Below, piece after piece: positions 11,801-24,900 of a DNA stretch of 64,000 nt. Every line of letters begins with the position of its first letter. Position 1 is the stretch's first letter. The translations under genes were made by a program, and so were the position numbers. A model generated the notes under the pieces. The model ran no database searches. It saw only the letters and a program-made list of their open reading frames with translations, and had not been told where the DNA came from. The DNA is from Puccinia triticina (Eukaryota; Basidiomycota; Pucciniomycetes; Pucciniales; Pucciniaceae): the NCBI RefSeq assembly GCF_026914185.1, contig NC_070572.1, positions 3,286,001-3,350,000 of the forward strand. The letters run 5' to 3'.

Positions 11801-13110
11801 CACCGCAGCCGCTGAGCTGCCACAGCAGGAAGCGTAGCAAAAGCGCAGCGGTTTTGGAACCGCTTTGCAAAAGCTTTTGGCAGCGGGTGAACCGCTGCAC
11901 CTTTTGCTAATTGATACGGGAGGAAAAAAAAAAAAAAAAAAAAACAGATTTCAGTGTGCTTTTTCACCGGCGCGCAGCGGGTCTTCCGCTGCGCTAACCA
12001 CTGAAAAAGCGCAAAATTGCTGCACAAACCAGTTAAGGTTTGTTTTTGTGCATCTTTTTTCTCCGCTCTCACCGCTATTTGCAGCAAGAAGCGGCTCAGC
12101 GGGCAAAAGCGCTGCAGCGCTCTGTGCTAGAACTGTTGAAACTTGCGCTCCTCATCGCGTGCGCTCCGCCTTTTTTAAAACTTGCGCGTCTCTGCTTTCT
12201 CATTTCCGCGCCTCGCGGCTCTGCTGCGCATATCACAATCATCAATCTTAACCTAAACCTTCCTCGTACTCCCGGAACGCTAGCCCCTCCGCAACTCATC
12301 AGAGTCAATTAAGAACATCAAAAATACCGACTCTCCGATTCTCGTCGATCCGCTGCTCCCTCAAAAGATCAAGATATTCTCGACACCGCTCCTCTCTCTT
12401 GTGTGTCGCACAAGTCCGGTGAAGCTTTAACTTGGACCGCCTTCACTAGCTTCCAACTTGGTGAGAAATGCAGCCAGCATTTCCATACATCATTCTCACA
12501 TCTCGACCCCTCAAATCATCAACACTAACCTCCTTTCCTTCTTCCATCAGTTATATCTCAGATCTCTCAGCACTCTATTTTATTTCAAATCTTATTTCTC
12601 TTGTTTCCTATTGTCACAGGGTTTGTCTATTTCGTGTTTAACATTTCTCAATATCCACAATTAATCCTTCCTTATCCATCACTTCCAGACTCATCAGACT
12701 CGTCTCAATTCCCCATCAAATTCCTTATTGTTAGATTTACTGCTTTATATTCAGGGTTGGTTTCATTATTTGCTTTGCTCTTCTTTCTGTTTTTCTTCAT
12801 TGTTCTCACGTTTATGTTTCTTTCCAGATTCTGGTCTTATTCTTTAGTGAAATACAGTATTAGGTTCTTTAAGAACCTCTTTCTGCAGCAAAAAGCTGCT
12901 AAAAGCGAAGAAAAGCGCTTCTAGCCGCTTTTGCTGCGCTATTTTGCAGCAAAAGCGGAAAATAATTGCTGCACTATTTAACAATTAAAATACATGCAGC
13001 GGGATTTTTGCTTTGCTGATGCTGAAAACAGCGTCTAAGCACTGATGCTTTTGCTTTTTGGCGCAAGAAAAAGCAGATGGCCGCTGCACTTTGCTATTTT
13101 GGTGCTTTTG
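11800..13110. repeat. region dense in AGCGG/CCGCT and AAAAGC/GCTTTT words
   Basis: Two blocks (about 11810-12180 and 12890-13100) are packed with short inverted words such as GCAGCGG, CCGCTGC, AAAAGC and GCTTTTG. They flank a quieter interior (12240-12880) with no clear gene. This resembles the ends of a non-autonomous DNA element with subterminal repeats, but I found no exact termini or target duplication. An A20-type tract lies near 11924-11944. Confidence 0.4.
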
Positions 13111-14092
13111 TCAAGACAAATATATTATTGAAGAAGGCAGAAGTGGTCATTTCTACACACTACCCATCCTTTATTCCCACACTGCTGCACAGACTACCAC
13201 AATTGGGTCTTGGGACCCAATCACCACCCCAAAAAGGGAGGCAACATGTGCACATTGCCATGCTGAAACATTTATATAAAAATAGTTGTAAATTCATCAA
13301 ATAAAACTGAAACATGCCTTGTATATGTTTCTTACATGTTTCCTATATGTTTCTTACATGTTTCCTATATGTTTCTTACATGTTTCTCATGCAATTTTTA
13401 TATTATCCTTACATTTTACTTATGTATTCCTAATCTTTCCCCCCCAGAAATGTGGCATGGATACTTCTAGTGTAGCACAAAAAAACCACATCAAAAGTGT
13501 GCAATTTATGTCAAAATGCCTTCTTTTTTTATTTGAGGAAGTAGATATGTTGCGTGATTTTTTTTTCAATTTACCCTCCTCCATCACCTCACCTGGTTCC
13601 TCAATGAAAACTATGCAGGCAGGGCATCAGATGTCACTGGATTCAGTTTGGGCTGTCCATCTCCACAAAGATGCATGGGCCTCATAATGTCCATTTTGTT
13701 ATATTCTGGCCCCAGAGCTCATGTTGTCTTAAACATGCTATGTGATTTGCTAAAGATTGTAATACTACTTGAGAATGTTTCAACAAAAATGAGTAAAATT
13801 GGCACAAGCAACAGCAGGAATTCATTAATATTGATTAACCAAGCATTTTTGACAGGCACAAGTACTTTGTCAGGAAATTATGTTTCAATTCAGAAGCATG
13901 AAGAGGCATCCATGAAATTTCTAGATAGTGAAAATCCACATTTCAAACCACCCTGTAGACATGAGCATAAAAGACAAAAAATAAATTTTACATTTGGTGT
14001 TTTTGTATTTTTATATTTTGGAAAGTAACATAATTTAAAAAGGAAAATAATTTTATACTGGAAGAGCATATTGGTGAGCAAGAAAAAACAAA
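13111..14092. other. AT-rich stretch, no supportable gene
   Basis: Plus-strand ORFs at 13319-13687 and 13648-14028 have no recognisable domain. They overlap in different frames and lack convincing splice sites. This may be decayed transposon coding sequence. It includes a palindromic AATTGGGTC...GACCCAATC segment near 13200. Confidence 0.4.
13322..13389. repeat. tandem repeat, 22-bp unit, three copies
   Basis: A 22-bp unit reading TATATGTTTCTTACATGTTTCC is present three times head to tail, the last copy diverging at its end. It is simple sequence with no coding signal. Confidence 0.85.
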
Positions 14093-16552
14093 TCATTTGG
14101 CAGTAATGCTGTGAGGGAGTTCAAATTTAGTCGCCGGGAATTGGTTTTGAAGGCAAACTAGGAAGTTGGCGGTAATTGCTTCGGCAAGTTGAAGGATTTG
14201 TGGACGGCGGAAATTGAATAGGCAGTTGGGGGTGAGGAAAGATTCGATGAAAAGACCGTCAATATAGGAGCCAAGCCTTTTCCAAACAGGTTCCAAAGCC
14301 TCGCGCTGAGGAACGTTTTTTTTGAAGAGGAGTTCCACAGCGCTCAGGAAACCCAAAGTCGATGCACCGGAGGCAAACTGCCGGTTGTTAGGAGCCAACA
14401 TAAGACCACGAACACCGGCGACAAGGTAAAGGCAGAAAGGAATATAATTATGTCTTGAGCGATATTTTTCGAGGTCCTTCTTTTGCAGCACGAGTTCCTG
14501 ACTATCTGCAGAATTTGCCTTGGGTTCCACATCGGCGGCAGCAGAACCTCGGATGATTCCGTAGGTGATGAAAACATCGATTATCAAGTCATGCAACTGA
14601 TTCAAGGGTTTAAGTGCCATGTCGTTGCGCACGGTTCCGTCGTCTGCATTTGAGTTCGATGTAGAAGTCTTGCAGTTAGTCAGATAGTCAAGAATGCGCA
14701 AATGCAACCCAAGATTGTTGCTTTCCAAGTTGGCTAATGGCGGCGGCTTAACGGAGAATCCCTGTGCAGTCAACTGGATCGAGGTGGCGATGCAGTTGGA
14801 CCATCGAGACAACTGGAGCTTTGACGGTTTTTGGATTTCCCGAAGCAACAGGGCAAAGCTGAATTCGACATGGCTACTTGCCTTCAAGTCTTCGAGGTTT
14901 GCCGACTGGATTTGTGAGATATCAATCAATGTAGGCGCGAACCAAGGCTCATTGTTCGCGGGTAATAAAATCGTTCCCACTGAATTGAAACAAAAGAAGA
15001 GGGTGAATTAAGAAGGAGATAAAGCAATTTATTATGAAAAATAATATTCCGGCAAACGGTCAGACTTACAATGCTTTTGAATCTCTTTCAACCAAGATTT
15101 ATGGGTAGATTCCGACTGAACCAAGCTGAACTGAGGTAAATCCGGTGGCGGGGTCCTCTTGTGCATAGATTTTGCTCGACAGTCAAGGAAGGAATGGATA
15201 GAATTGTGCGCAGCCGTGAACTTTTGACGGTTGAGGTTTCCCTGGAAATTCTTCAGGATGACATGCACCTCGCTTCTGATAGATTCGTCTTTGATGAAAC
15301 TGATAGGACTCGGCTGGCTGGTAGATGTAGAAGGAGCGTGTGTTTGATCTGAAGGAGAAGGATGTGCTGAGCCTGTGTTTGCGGCCGATGAGAGAAGAGT
15401 GATCATGGGGGCAGGTGGTGCTTTAAGGAGAGGAGCATTGGTGGGATTGGCCGGCGAAGGAGTTGGGAAGCTATCATGAGGCAAATTGGGGTTGACTTGT
15501 GGCCCAGTAGCGGGTGGTAAGGCCGGATTGTTGGTAGAAGTCGGACCAGTCGATGTTGCTGAGGAAAGATTCACTCGCACCTGCTCGTCAGTCGAGTTGG
15601 CTGGTGTCTGAGTCTTAGCAAGATCTGGCCGAGTTGAGTTGAGTGTGGTGGTGGCCGCAGGGGCAGCAATTTCAGGAAGGGTACCGGTGGTATGTGAGGC
15701 GGTCCGAGATGCAGCATCTGGATGATCTTACAAAAAAGCCACATTTAGACTTTGAACAATGAAGGGGAAGTCGAATAAAAACTTACCTATTTTTCCATGT
15801 AACGGGGCATCATGAGCATCCTCGGCGGGACCAAGATGATCTGGCTTGTGTTGGCCGACCGATGGGGAAGAATGGGGGGATTCTGGGCGAGGGGACTGCT
15901 GGGGACTCGTTTTTTTGCACGGTAATTTGTTGTCCTCTAAGCGCTTACGTTTGGGGAGTGATTTGGACGCTGAGGTTACTTGCGTGGATTTATCAAAATC
16001 TTCATCGTCGCTCTCGTTCGTAAGCTCTATCAAATCCTCCGGAGGGATTGGCTTCCCTTCGTTCACGTCTGAAAGAAGTTGGGGAGTTAGTGTTGTACCA
16101 TGCAGCCAGTAGTCACGTAGACATGACTCACCTCGCTTTCTCTTTTGGCACTCCTCTTGGATGTCTCTGATCCCGGAAATGATTTGGGCCGGAGGGACAG
16201 GAAGAGACTCTGAAAGACCCAAAGCCTGCTCCAATATTTCCTCGAGCCTGGAACAACTCGTCACATACTCCTTTTTTCCAGCTTGCCTTCTCTCACTACG
16301 AAGGAGAGTAGGTTGTGAGATTGCCTTGTAATTCGCGTAGGCTTCGAGCGAAGGGGCCGGCCCCCTGAGCGTATCTAAAGCTACAAAAGCATAATTTGAA
16401 GTTGGTAAATGCTCGGAGGAGATAGGAAAGTGTTAGATGTACATACCAGAAGACGAGACCACATTTTCTGCATCACTGTGGACATCCGGAGCGGGCGCGT
16501 TTGGTAGGAGGGCTGGATTTGGGAGCAGGGAGGCATCGGAAGCAGGATCCAT
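14093..16552 (-). CDS. hypothetical protein, five exons, family not recognised
   Basis: Exons 16552-16447, 16380-16132, 16068-15787, 15726-15070 and 14979-14093 join cleanly (GTATGT, GTGAGT, GTAAGT and GTAAGT donors) to give 726 aa. The start is the only ATG that opens exon 1 before its donor. The N-terminal half is low complexity, with an acidic patch (ESDDEDFDKS), a basic patch resembling a nuclear signal (KSLPKRKRLEDNKLPCKK), then Pro/Thr/Ser-rich sequence. The last exon (about residues 430-726) is a compact, mostly helical region without a family I can name. It sits in a transposon-rich block and may be a rust-specific or element-borne gene. I assign no function. The splice model is much firmer than the identity. 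Confidence 0.75.
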
Positions 16553-17580
16553 AGAGATAAGGCCTGGGGAGAGTAAAAGTGGGAGGGGAGTGCACTAGTG
16601 TGACGGAATGAATAGATAGATTTTTTTGAGAGTTAACAAGGATGAAACTGGCCGGCTTGACGAGTGAAGATTGATAGAGGGGGGGAAAGACAACACCAAG
16701 GAACAAAGACGAGACTGAGACCCTTACATGGCAGACTATTTTGGGGGAGGGACCAATCGTTGAAGGTAGTGGGAAGAAAGCTTGAAAATTGTAGAAAAGC
16801 TGACCTACGGACAGATGATGACGGACTACCTGAGCCATTCATGATTGTTTGGATTGTTGACGGAAAGCTCAAAGGAAGGCAGCTGCTATGAAAATACGAA
16901 AGGGATTAAGTTTATGATCTAATCTTCAAGTCTGCAAAGAGATAGGGCCGTGAGCAAAGGAAGGCGTTGAGCTCAAACATACGCGAAAGCTTGAAGGGAG
17001 ATGAGGCTTACATAGAATTCTGAAGCTAGAAAAGCGCTGAAAATTGATGAGCTCATGGGACGTCAGCAGAAGGGATAGAGGAACGACAAGGGCCAGAGCG
17101 TCGATGTTGATGTTCCCAAACTGTAAGTGGGTGAACCTTTCCAAAAGAGCAAGATAAGATGTTTCTTAGAATGTACATAGCGTGGAAAGTGAAGGGGAGG
17201 TGAAAGAAGTTGGGCGCTCACTTGTGGGGTGATTGGTTGCAGCTATATGTACGTCCGGATTCATGTACATTTTCATTGTCACGTTTCAGGCTCACTATGT
17301 AATGTTCGATGATCATACATGCCTACGCAGGCGCATACATATAACTTTGCGCCATCTCAAAATTGTTTGGACTTGTGCAAATGTATGTACATAATAGGCC
17401 GCAATGGTGTAGAGGGCACCTAACTGCTACGACCTAAGTGAATAACAGGAGTAGATATGTATGTGTGCGGGATGTCCGCACATTGTCTGAAATTCCGCCA
17501 TAGAGAGACTCTATCATTCTGGTGGAAAATGGAGTTGTAGACAAATGTCCATGATGATATCCATCCCAGCTACGCCGCTC
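16553..17580. other. intergenic, no supportable gene
   Basis: This contains the presumed 5' flank of the five-exon minus-strand gene. The ORFs here (for example 16473-16838 and 16926-17144 on the minus strand) are shadows or short random frames. Confidence 0.4.
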
Positions 17581-17960
17581 GGATGATTGGACAATTGGCC
17601 AGCTTGGACGATCGTCCAACTTGGACAATCGTCCAACTCAAACGATTCTTCAGGTGCAGGATAGTCATCCAGGTCAGATCACGATCTGGATCAATCGAGA
17701 TTGTGATTCAAGATGGACAATTGTCCAAGTTGGACAATCGTGCAAGTCTGACCTTGTCTGGGAATTGGGATGGCAGTTTGGAGGGTTTTGCATTGGGCAA
17801 GGGCCAAATCAATGGAAACCTTTACCTACTACTTCAATTCGCTTTGAGAGGTGGAAGGCCTTATCATTCAACAATCAATTTGTGAGGGTATGGGAACATG
17901 CATGTCCAAGCACCCATCATCGTTTCTTGATTGTGCTTGTGTTGGACGATTGGCCAAAGT
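17581..17960. repeat. palindromic TTGGACGATCGTCCAA cluster, copy 1
   Basis: At least five copies of a 16-bp perfect or near-perfect palindrome occur here (TTGGACGATCGTCCAA, TTGGACAATCGTCCAA, GGACAATTGTCC, GGACGATTGGCC). The same motif clusters again at 21806-21900 and 25820-26145. Subterminal arrays of short transposase-binding repeats are typical of CACTA-type elements, which fits the Tnp2-like gene between the later clusters. Confidence 0.7.
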
Positions 17961-18762
17961 CCAAGCGGCCGGGCACACCTTACTGAAGACAATAGGGCGC
18001 AGGCTATATATGAATTGCATCAAGACAGTTGTGGGGATCGCCTGATTGATGCAGCTGGTGATGATTGTGAAGGCCGATACCTTATTCTGCACACCTTTAT
18101 TGATGCTTTTCCCTGAGGTCATGAGCACTTAAAGCTACTTGGGACCGCTCTTGCTCCCTCTCAACGAACAAAACAAATGTGCCTAAGTCTTAAGTGGCTG
18201 ATCCGAGCCACACAAAAGCCAAATAAATATCTGGCTTCGCAAGGTAACAGGTGATCAGTCAAGGAGCTCCTGGTGCTTGGGGTTGGCTTTCTGGTTATAC
18301 GTTGAGAATCATATCTCCTGGAGCCGACCACCGCCACCAACATGGGATGCCCTGTGATTTTGAGTACATACTAAGGCAGTGTGATCCATTGGGGTGGGAA
18401 ATACCTTACACGAACAAATGCAGATACATAAGATAACACAAACGATGGTAGACAGGCAGTTTGCCCTGGTCGAATGTAACTTCCATGCAGCCAATTGAAT
18501 TCAAGAAGTTCATTGGAAGTTGTGCGGGCTTTGCGTCCCCCTTTCAGTGATGATTTGGAGTATTTCGATTGCCGGGTCAAGCCGCAAAAATGAGCATGTG
18601 CCCGTGTTGACCTGGTACTTGATTAGCTGTAGTGTATCCATCAAGTACACTAAGTACACTTGCCGGTAGTCTCAACACCATCTCAACTTCTCACCCGTTA
18701 CCTGTCTAGCCTTTAGTAGTTGGATCGCCGCCCCCGGATTGCAAGCGTCGCGGTTTTTTGTC

Positions 18763-20302
18763 ATGGATATTGATGACATCTTCTTTACGGAGGCAGCTGT
18801 GGATCCCGGTTTGACTGAAAGAGCGGTTGGAGGTAATTGCTGTTTCTCTCTAAGTACCGATGTGTGCTAAATCTGATGACTAATGAGTTTTGCTTTTAAT
18901 TATGTTTACAGATGTCCCGCTGGAAACCCTAGCTGAAGGCAGCAGCCGTCGCCGAAGGGCCACCAAGGCCCGCACTCAGGACCGACAAACCGATCAGGAC
19001 TTGTCTAGGATCATTACGCAGGCAGCTGATGAGAAGCCTCATCATCGGGACAAAGTTCTACGGAGTCTTCAAACATTCACTCGGGCCATGATGGGGCTAC
19101 CACCCAACGCAAAGCCACAAGATCTTCCGACTTCTGTAACTGTAGAGGAACTCGCGAATTGGGACACCTGGAGAGAGCGCCGAAAGGAAGCCTTTAGTCA
19201 GCGATTGGAAGAAGCAACGAAGAAGCACCCGCAAGCAAATGAACAGGAGATCAAACTCATCCGGAAGACTGAGATGGAATTACTTAAAACTCGCCTTGTA
19301 CCTGTGACTTTCCGAGCTTCTCCCGTTAACACAACCTCGGCTGTCTCGATCCATGTGAAGAGGGAGATGGAAGCCGATCTAGCCAAGCATGGGTTTCCCC
19401 GCTTCACCTTTGACTGGAATGCACCGTTTGTACGGGATTGCTTATGGAACACAGTTATGGCAGACATTACGGTTTGGCACTGGCTGCCATGGGCGAAACG
19501 CATCAATGTTGAAGTTCTCGAGTCAGCAATTCCCGGAATCAAAACACAATTTTTCGAATGGGTCAGCAACCAAGGGTTGACTAGGTTGAAGGCTCAGGTC
19601 ACCCCAGCTGTCGTGGTCGCACAGAGGAAGCGCACCCAGTATGTTTGATCTACAAAGAGAAAGGTAAGATAGGTGCATTCCGTTTGTCCTCATGACCCGC
19701 TTGGAACAACATGATTAATTGAAAGAATGTGGCTTTAATTATATCAGATTGCCAACCTCCGCGCGGACACCTTCCTATCCCTCTACCCCACAAAGAAGAT
19801 TCTGGGGCATTAATTACTTCGTGATCCAGATGCAGTCTCGGACTTTGAAGAAGACGATGTGAACTCCTTGCCCCGACGAATCACAGCATACTGGCGGAGC
19901 GCGCAAATGGAAAACATAATTCGCTGTATTGACCGTGCTGCATTGCAGCGTGCCAAAACCCCTCAAAAGAAGATGTCGGTAAAAGGCCTGTTGGACCGCA
20001 AAGACACCCGAAGCCCTACCGCTGAAGAACGGACCGAGCAAACTGTACCCAATCGCTACCCCCGCGACGCATATGGGGATAACTATTTACAAGAAGTTGG
20101 CGAATTCCACGCAGAACATATCGCGAGCGAACGCATGGACCTCGATAAGCTGGCAAATGAGATGTTGGAAAAATCATCTGGCGCATCAAATCACCGCCCC
20201 CCGGTCCAGGGAAGCAGTCGTTCAACCGGGCCGCAACAGGCGGCGCCGGCGGCCAGCAAACAGGCAGGCTCCTCAGGTCCAGAAGCTCAAATGTCTGGAT
20301 GA
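18763..20302 (+). pseudogene. decayed paralogue of the unknown gene at 26390-27521
   Basis: Model: exon 18763-18832, intron to 18911, exon 18912-19663, intron 19664-19747, exon 19748-20302 (459 codons). In-frame stops fall at 19646-19648 (TGA) and 19811-19813 (TAA). The protein aligns by eye with the later gene. FTFDWNAPFVRDCLWNTVM with VWHWLPWAKR pairs with ISFAWYESP...EWFASMIWKHW, and LRADTFLSLYPTKK pairs with RRVDTCVALSLPTS. The intron before the last exon is in the same place and phase. The N-terminus has a basic stretch (SSRRRRATKARTQDR). No known domain was recognised. The palindromic cluster lies about 0.8 kb upstream here and about 0.25-0.55 kb upstream of the paralogue, so the family probably travels with that repeat. 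Confidence 0.7.
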
Positions 20303-20880
20303 AGGTATGTGTCCAGTCAGTTAAACCTAAAATTTTATGATTGCCACTGAGACATTTGGATATTTGGGCTTGATTGGGAATCATGTGACGGGCAGGGATG
20401 AGGTGGATAGAGATAGAGGAGTCTGGATTTTCATAGGACAGCCGGGGGAATAATGATGGGCAATCTGGTTTTGCTTATCATTCACAACGGCGTAGGAGAT
20501 GGGGAAAAGTACGACTTATAACATGACTTGATGTATTTGTATGGAAATGTGGGCCAATAAAAGCTCAACATAACTTAAGGATGTGGTAAATCGTGGTCAG
20601 AGTTTTCCCTGCTATAGATTTACATAGTAGTTTTTCATTTGATTTCATTTGTGTGTATATATACGTGTTTATCAATGAAGAGGAGTGAGGCGCCAGAGGG
20701 GTAGGGTTTGTAAATAGATGTTCCGGAGAAAGCTTCATCTATTTGTATCAATTGTCATGTTTGGCCAGTGGGATTTCACCTCTCTGAACGGCCAAACAAT
20801 ATACTATGTTGAATTCCTTCTTGACGGGGATTCCTGCTTGGAAAGAATAGTCAGAAGTGTGTCCCGGGGGTTTTTGCAGG
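20303..20880. other. intergenic, no supportable gene
   Basis: AT-rich sequence between two convergent gene remnants. I see no domain, repeat array or terminal repeat. Confidence 0.4.
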
Positions 20881-20887
20881 AGAATGA

Positions 20888-21277
20888 CTAACCTCTGCCG
20901 AGCTTGGCCCGGCGAGCTACCCAGAGAGAGTAAAGGTCAGGGAATTGATCACTCAACCGCATGGATACGGCTTCCTGTCTTGCACCATTGTAGTAAATGT
21001 TAATGTGCCTCAGCACATGATCGTCGTCCAGTGCCTTTTGGAGGGGGGTCCTGGGGTCGTTGTCTGGTTCAAACTTGGTATTGACCATGGATTTCATGGA
21101 ATCAATTACGCCGTAAATCCATTGCTTTTGGGATTGAGTCAGGTGATTGGACCAAGAACCATCCAAATCTCTTTTTTTGGAAGACTCCGGGTGGGAACAC
21201 ATTGAGAAGCTCGCAGGGGTATCAGTTGGGAAATCTTGCGGGAGGCTTGAATGGGGGCAGGCACAAGAGATATCCAT
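20888..21277 (-). CDS. small hypothetical ORF, probably one exon of a larger gene
   Basis: A 129-residue frame with gene-like composition (SKKRDLDGSWSNHLTQSQKQ, KALDDDHVLRHINIYYNGAR). At its 3' end the coding strand reads GGCAGAG followed by GTTAGTC, a possible donor, so it may continue into an exon I could not place. No domain recognised. It lies within the palindrome-flanked block, convergent with the decayed gene at 18763-20302. Confidence 0.4.
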   Translation of the reverse strand: MDISCACPHSSLPQDFPTDTPASFSMCSHPESSKKRDLDGSWSNHLTQSQKQWIYGVIDSMKSMVNTKFEPDNDPRTPLQKALDDDHVLRHINIYYNGARQEAVSMRLSDQFPDLYSLWVARRAKLGRG

Positions 21278-21805
21278 TAAGGCTGGGGGAGCTCTTATTT
21301 ATTTTCGAAAGCCTGCTGGCTGGCAGATGGCAGTCTGAAGACCAAACACCGCACAGGGTCTACTGAAACATGTGGAGATGCTCTTCAGAGTAGAGGATGG
21401 GCTGTGCCGGACACATCTTATCATGCAGTGAGATTGTCAAAAGGTAAATCTATATCCAAAGTCTTAGGGAGGATCGGAGGGGGTGGTAGATATATTGAAA
21501 TTACAACATTGCTGTAGTTTGAGAACCACGCCGCGGAAGATGTAGAAATGGAACAAAACAGGGGAGGAATAGAAATGGGCGTACATCTTGTGGTAGGTAG
21601 CATTTCTACAGATTGGTTGTAGAGAGGGACTGCGTCAGAGGGGGAGTGGGGCGGAGAAGCTGAGAGAAAGAAACATGTAGGGGGGTTTTGAAAGTTGGAA
21701 ATGTTTGGAAAGGGTTGGAGGCTGTGGAACAAGTTGCCGGCGACACGTACGGCAAAAGAGGGAGGATGAGGGAGATTTGGACGAGCATCCAAATGGCCAT
21801 TGGCC

Positions 21806-21900
21806 GGAAACTTGGACGATTGTCCAAGTGGGAAGGTTTGGAAACTTGGACAATCGTCCAACTGGGGAGGAATGGTGGTTTGGACGATCGTCCAAGTCCC
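21806..21900. repeat. palindromic TTGGACGATCGTCCAA cluster, copy 2
   Basis: Three near-identical palindromes in under 100 bp: TTGGACGATTGTCCAA, TTGGACAATCGTCCAA and TTGGACGATCGTCCAA. They start just beyond the 3' end of the Tnp2-like gene (stop at 21963). Confidence 0.8.
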
Positions 21901-21962
21901 AGGGGCCAAGGGTTGTGTGTCAAGTTCCGCAATACGTCCAGCGAAGAAACCGTTGGATGTTG

Positions 21963-24900
21963 TCAATCCCTTGTCACGCCCTGAGGTTAAAGCTTATGCA
22001 TCAGTGGACGCCGATGAGAATGAGGGGGATACAACGGCATGATACCAGGGGTTCACTCACCCAATGATGGACTAAGGCCACTGAAATGGTTTCAATGTTC
22101 ACGCCAAAGACCCCTGAAGGATTCGTCATTACTGCCACATGTCCTATGATATCCTTGGTGGGTAACACAAGTGTTTGAGGAGTGTTAGATCGGACAAGAA
22201 GTTGGTAGTGGAGCCTCGAAACCTCTCGGTACGGATTGATATGCGCATCCTTCTCGTCCAGTTCCGCAAAGAGGGCCACATGTACCCATGTGGCGTTAGG
22301 AAACTGCTCAGAGGTGAAGATTGTTTGGATACTTCCAAACTGGTTCTTTCCTCCCAACCTAAAGTGAATGTAGGAGTTGCCTTTATGGTCCTTTTCAACA
22401 GTGTAATTCTTCTTTTGTGCATCCTTAAAGCTTGGCTGCAAGGTCACCAAAGGATTTAAAATTGTGGACGTGTTCGAATTCCTTTCCGATGCTTCGCGAA
22501 TCCATTGGGACGATGAGTATGGAGGGTATTTGTTCAGATGATCTCGCCAGTTGGCATATATTTCACCTGGGAGCACTGTTCAAGAAACCGTTGGCCTTGT
22601 CCCCGCACTGACGCCACAAATGTTCCTATCAGTAAGCTCACTCAAGTGTTTAAATGTACTCCGCTGCATCCATTGGCAAAACAATGTCTTGCTCAAAACA
22701 CCTGGATCTGGATCACAATATGTTAGTCAATTGCCACACATCCAGAATCAGAACCAAGTGAATTGCTGACCGGAATGATTATTGGTTTTGGCTTTCCCAA
22801 GGAGTCCGTTCAAGCGCTCCTGGGCCCATGCGGCATACAAAGCTGGTGGCCCAAAGCGTTTGATTACTTCCGGGAAATGTTGGAGAATATGGATGTTTGG
22901 CTTTGATTTAACTGTCGGCCAGCTCTCAAGCGTGTGCTTCCTGTACTGCTCGATTGCCTTGCGGATGTAGTTTAACTGTGCACTGGTGATCATCCAATGG
23001 TTCAACAGATGGATGATGTGAACGATTTTCACCAAGCTTTTGGCTAACACTTTACGATGATTGTTTTCCTCACAAAGGTCCCATAGAGGCAATAAGACGA
23101 GAGGGTAAAACACAGTGTACAAGATTCCCCATTCGGCTGCTTTCAGTGAACCTGCACTTGCGGCGCCTAATTTGAGAGGCAGGCGGTCAACCCACAACGG
23201 TAGGCAAGTTTGCTCAATAGCCCGCCAAACACACTCGAGTTCTTCAGGGAGCAAGCGCGGCATCTGATCGTCTAACTGCCTGTCCGGCGTGCTTTCCTCC
23301 TTGTCGTGAGTGTCCGCTTCGCTCGCCAAGCTTCCCCCAAGAGAATGACGTGATGCTCGGGCAGATTCCTTGCGCGGATTTATGGTTGCTTGGCTTGAAA
23401 CACTTCCTTTTTGGCTGGTGAGGCGCGCTCGTAGGCTGTACTGATGAACTGTGGCGCCGGAAGCTTGTGTTCCTCGGGAAGAATTTCCTTGTGGGCGTGT
23501 TGCTGGAAGGTTGTCTGCACTTGTTGCGGCCAAAGCTAGAACATTTTCTGTTGTTAAGCGGCGTTTTGCTGGATGTTTGTCGTCTTTGGCGGGACGTTTT
23601 TTGCTCTGAGTTCTCCTTTCAAGTAACACCTCGAACACGGCCTCTTGTTTGCTTGGTTGAATTTTTCGCATCTTCTTCAGATCGGCCTCGAGCTTCTTCC
23701 CAGTAGCTGCCAACCCAAAGTACGAGAGAGAATGGTCTTTGAGCACGCCCAGCATTAAAGCATGCATAACATCAATACTAGAGTATTCCAGGGGCCTCCA
23801 GTATGGTAATTCGTTCAACGGGCTATAGCGGACACCTTTGTCTTTGACGATGGCATTCCTGCGCGTACTATCAGGGCTATCGAGCCATTTCCTAGCCCAC
23901 TCAATGTGATCTTCATGATTCTGGGGAGGAAATTTTGACGGATCATAAACATTGATCTGCGGGCGAGTAAGCTTACACAAAGAACAGAACAGAGTGGCTG
24001 AATGAGACGCAAATCCGGCCACCTTTCTCAGTGCTGGGAGATCGGCTATCAATGGGAGTAGAACTGCGTGGATCGTTCTTCCACCGGGAAAGCGTGACGT
24101 TTGTTCGAATGCAACTCCATCAGCAAATTCCAAGAACTCCGTCACCAGCGGTTGAAGGACATTGTGTATGTGATCGGCTGAGGGCTGGCCCGGAGTGATT
24201 CCAAACAGGAAAATATTTTGCTCTAGATAGCGGTCTCCTGGAGGCAAGTTAAGACAGACTAAGGTTACAGCGCCAGCCTCCAAACACTTTCCACCTATCT
24301 TATTCCCATGAGGATTGAACCAGTCGACGTAGAGGCTAAATACCAGGTTTCCAGAAGTGCGTGTGTAAGGCTCCAAGGCTGTGCTGGGATGTTTGAAAGT
24401 CTTCCATACGGTACCGTCCCATATATCCCGCATGACACCGTCTTGACTCGTATACTTCAAAGGCGCTTCAATCAGGTCCTCAAAGTCCTGAAGGAGAAGC
24501 TTCCTCTTCAGCCAGTCTCTCAGCCTCTGATAGCAGAAACTTTTAATTGGTCGCCAGGCTGGTTTCCCGGAGGCTACGAATTCCTTGAAAACTGGCTCTT
24601 CGCACTTCCGAGGCTCTTGTTCATTTGACGCAGAGAGGCTCCTGGCGGATGTGAAGAATTTGGCCGTACAGCAAGTCGTCAATGTAGCGTGAAGTCTTTG
24701 CTTCGCCCAACTAGCAGAATCTGGAATGGCTTCATAGAGCGTCCAACATTTTGGACAAGTCGCCTGCTCCTGAAAAAAACAGTCCAACCCAAGATGCAAT
24801 GTTACAGTACTCATCGAAGCTGGGATGTTTTTCAACATGATCGATGTTTCGAAGCCGAATCTGGTACCCAAGCGAGATAACTTTTGTTTCTTGTCAGCCA

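Noticed and set aside
12458..12924. Membrane-protein-like ORFs (12458-12664 and 12601-12924)
   Set aside because: Low-complexity T-rich DNA translates to Phe/Leu/Ser-rich frames. No conserved motif or intron structure.
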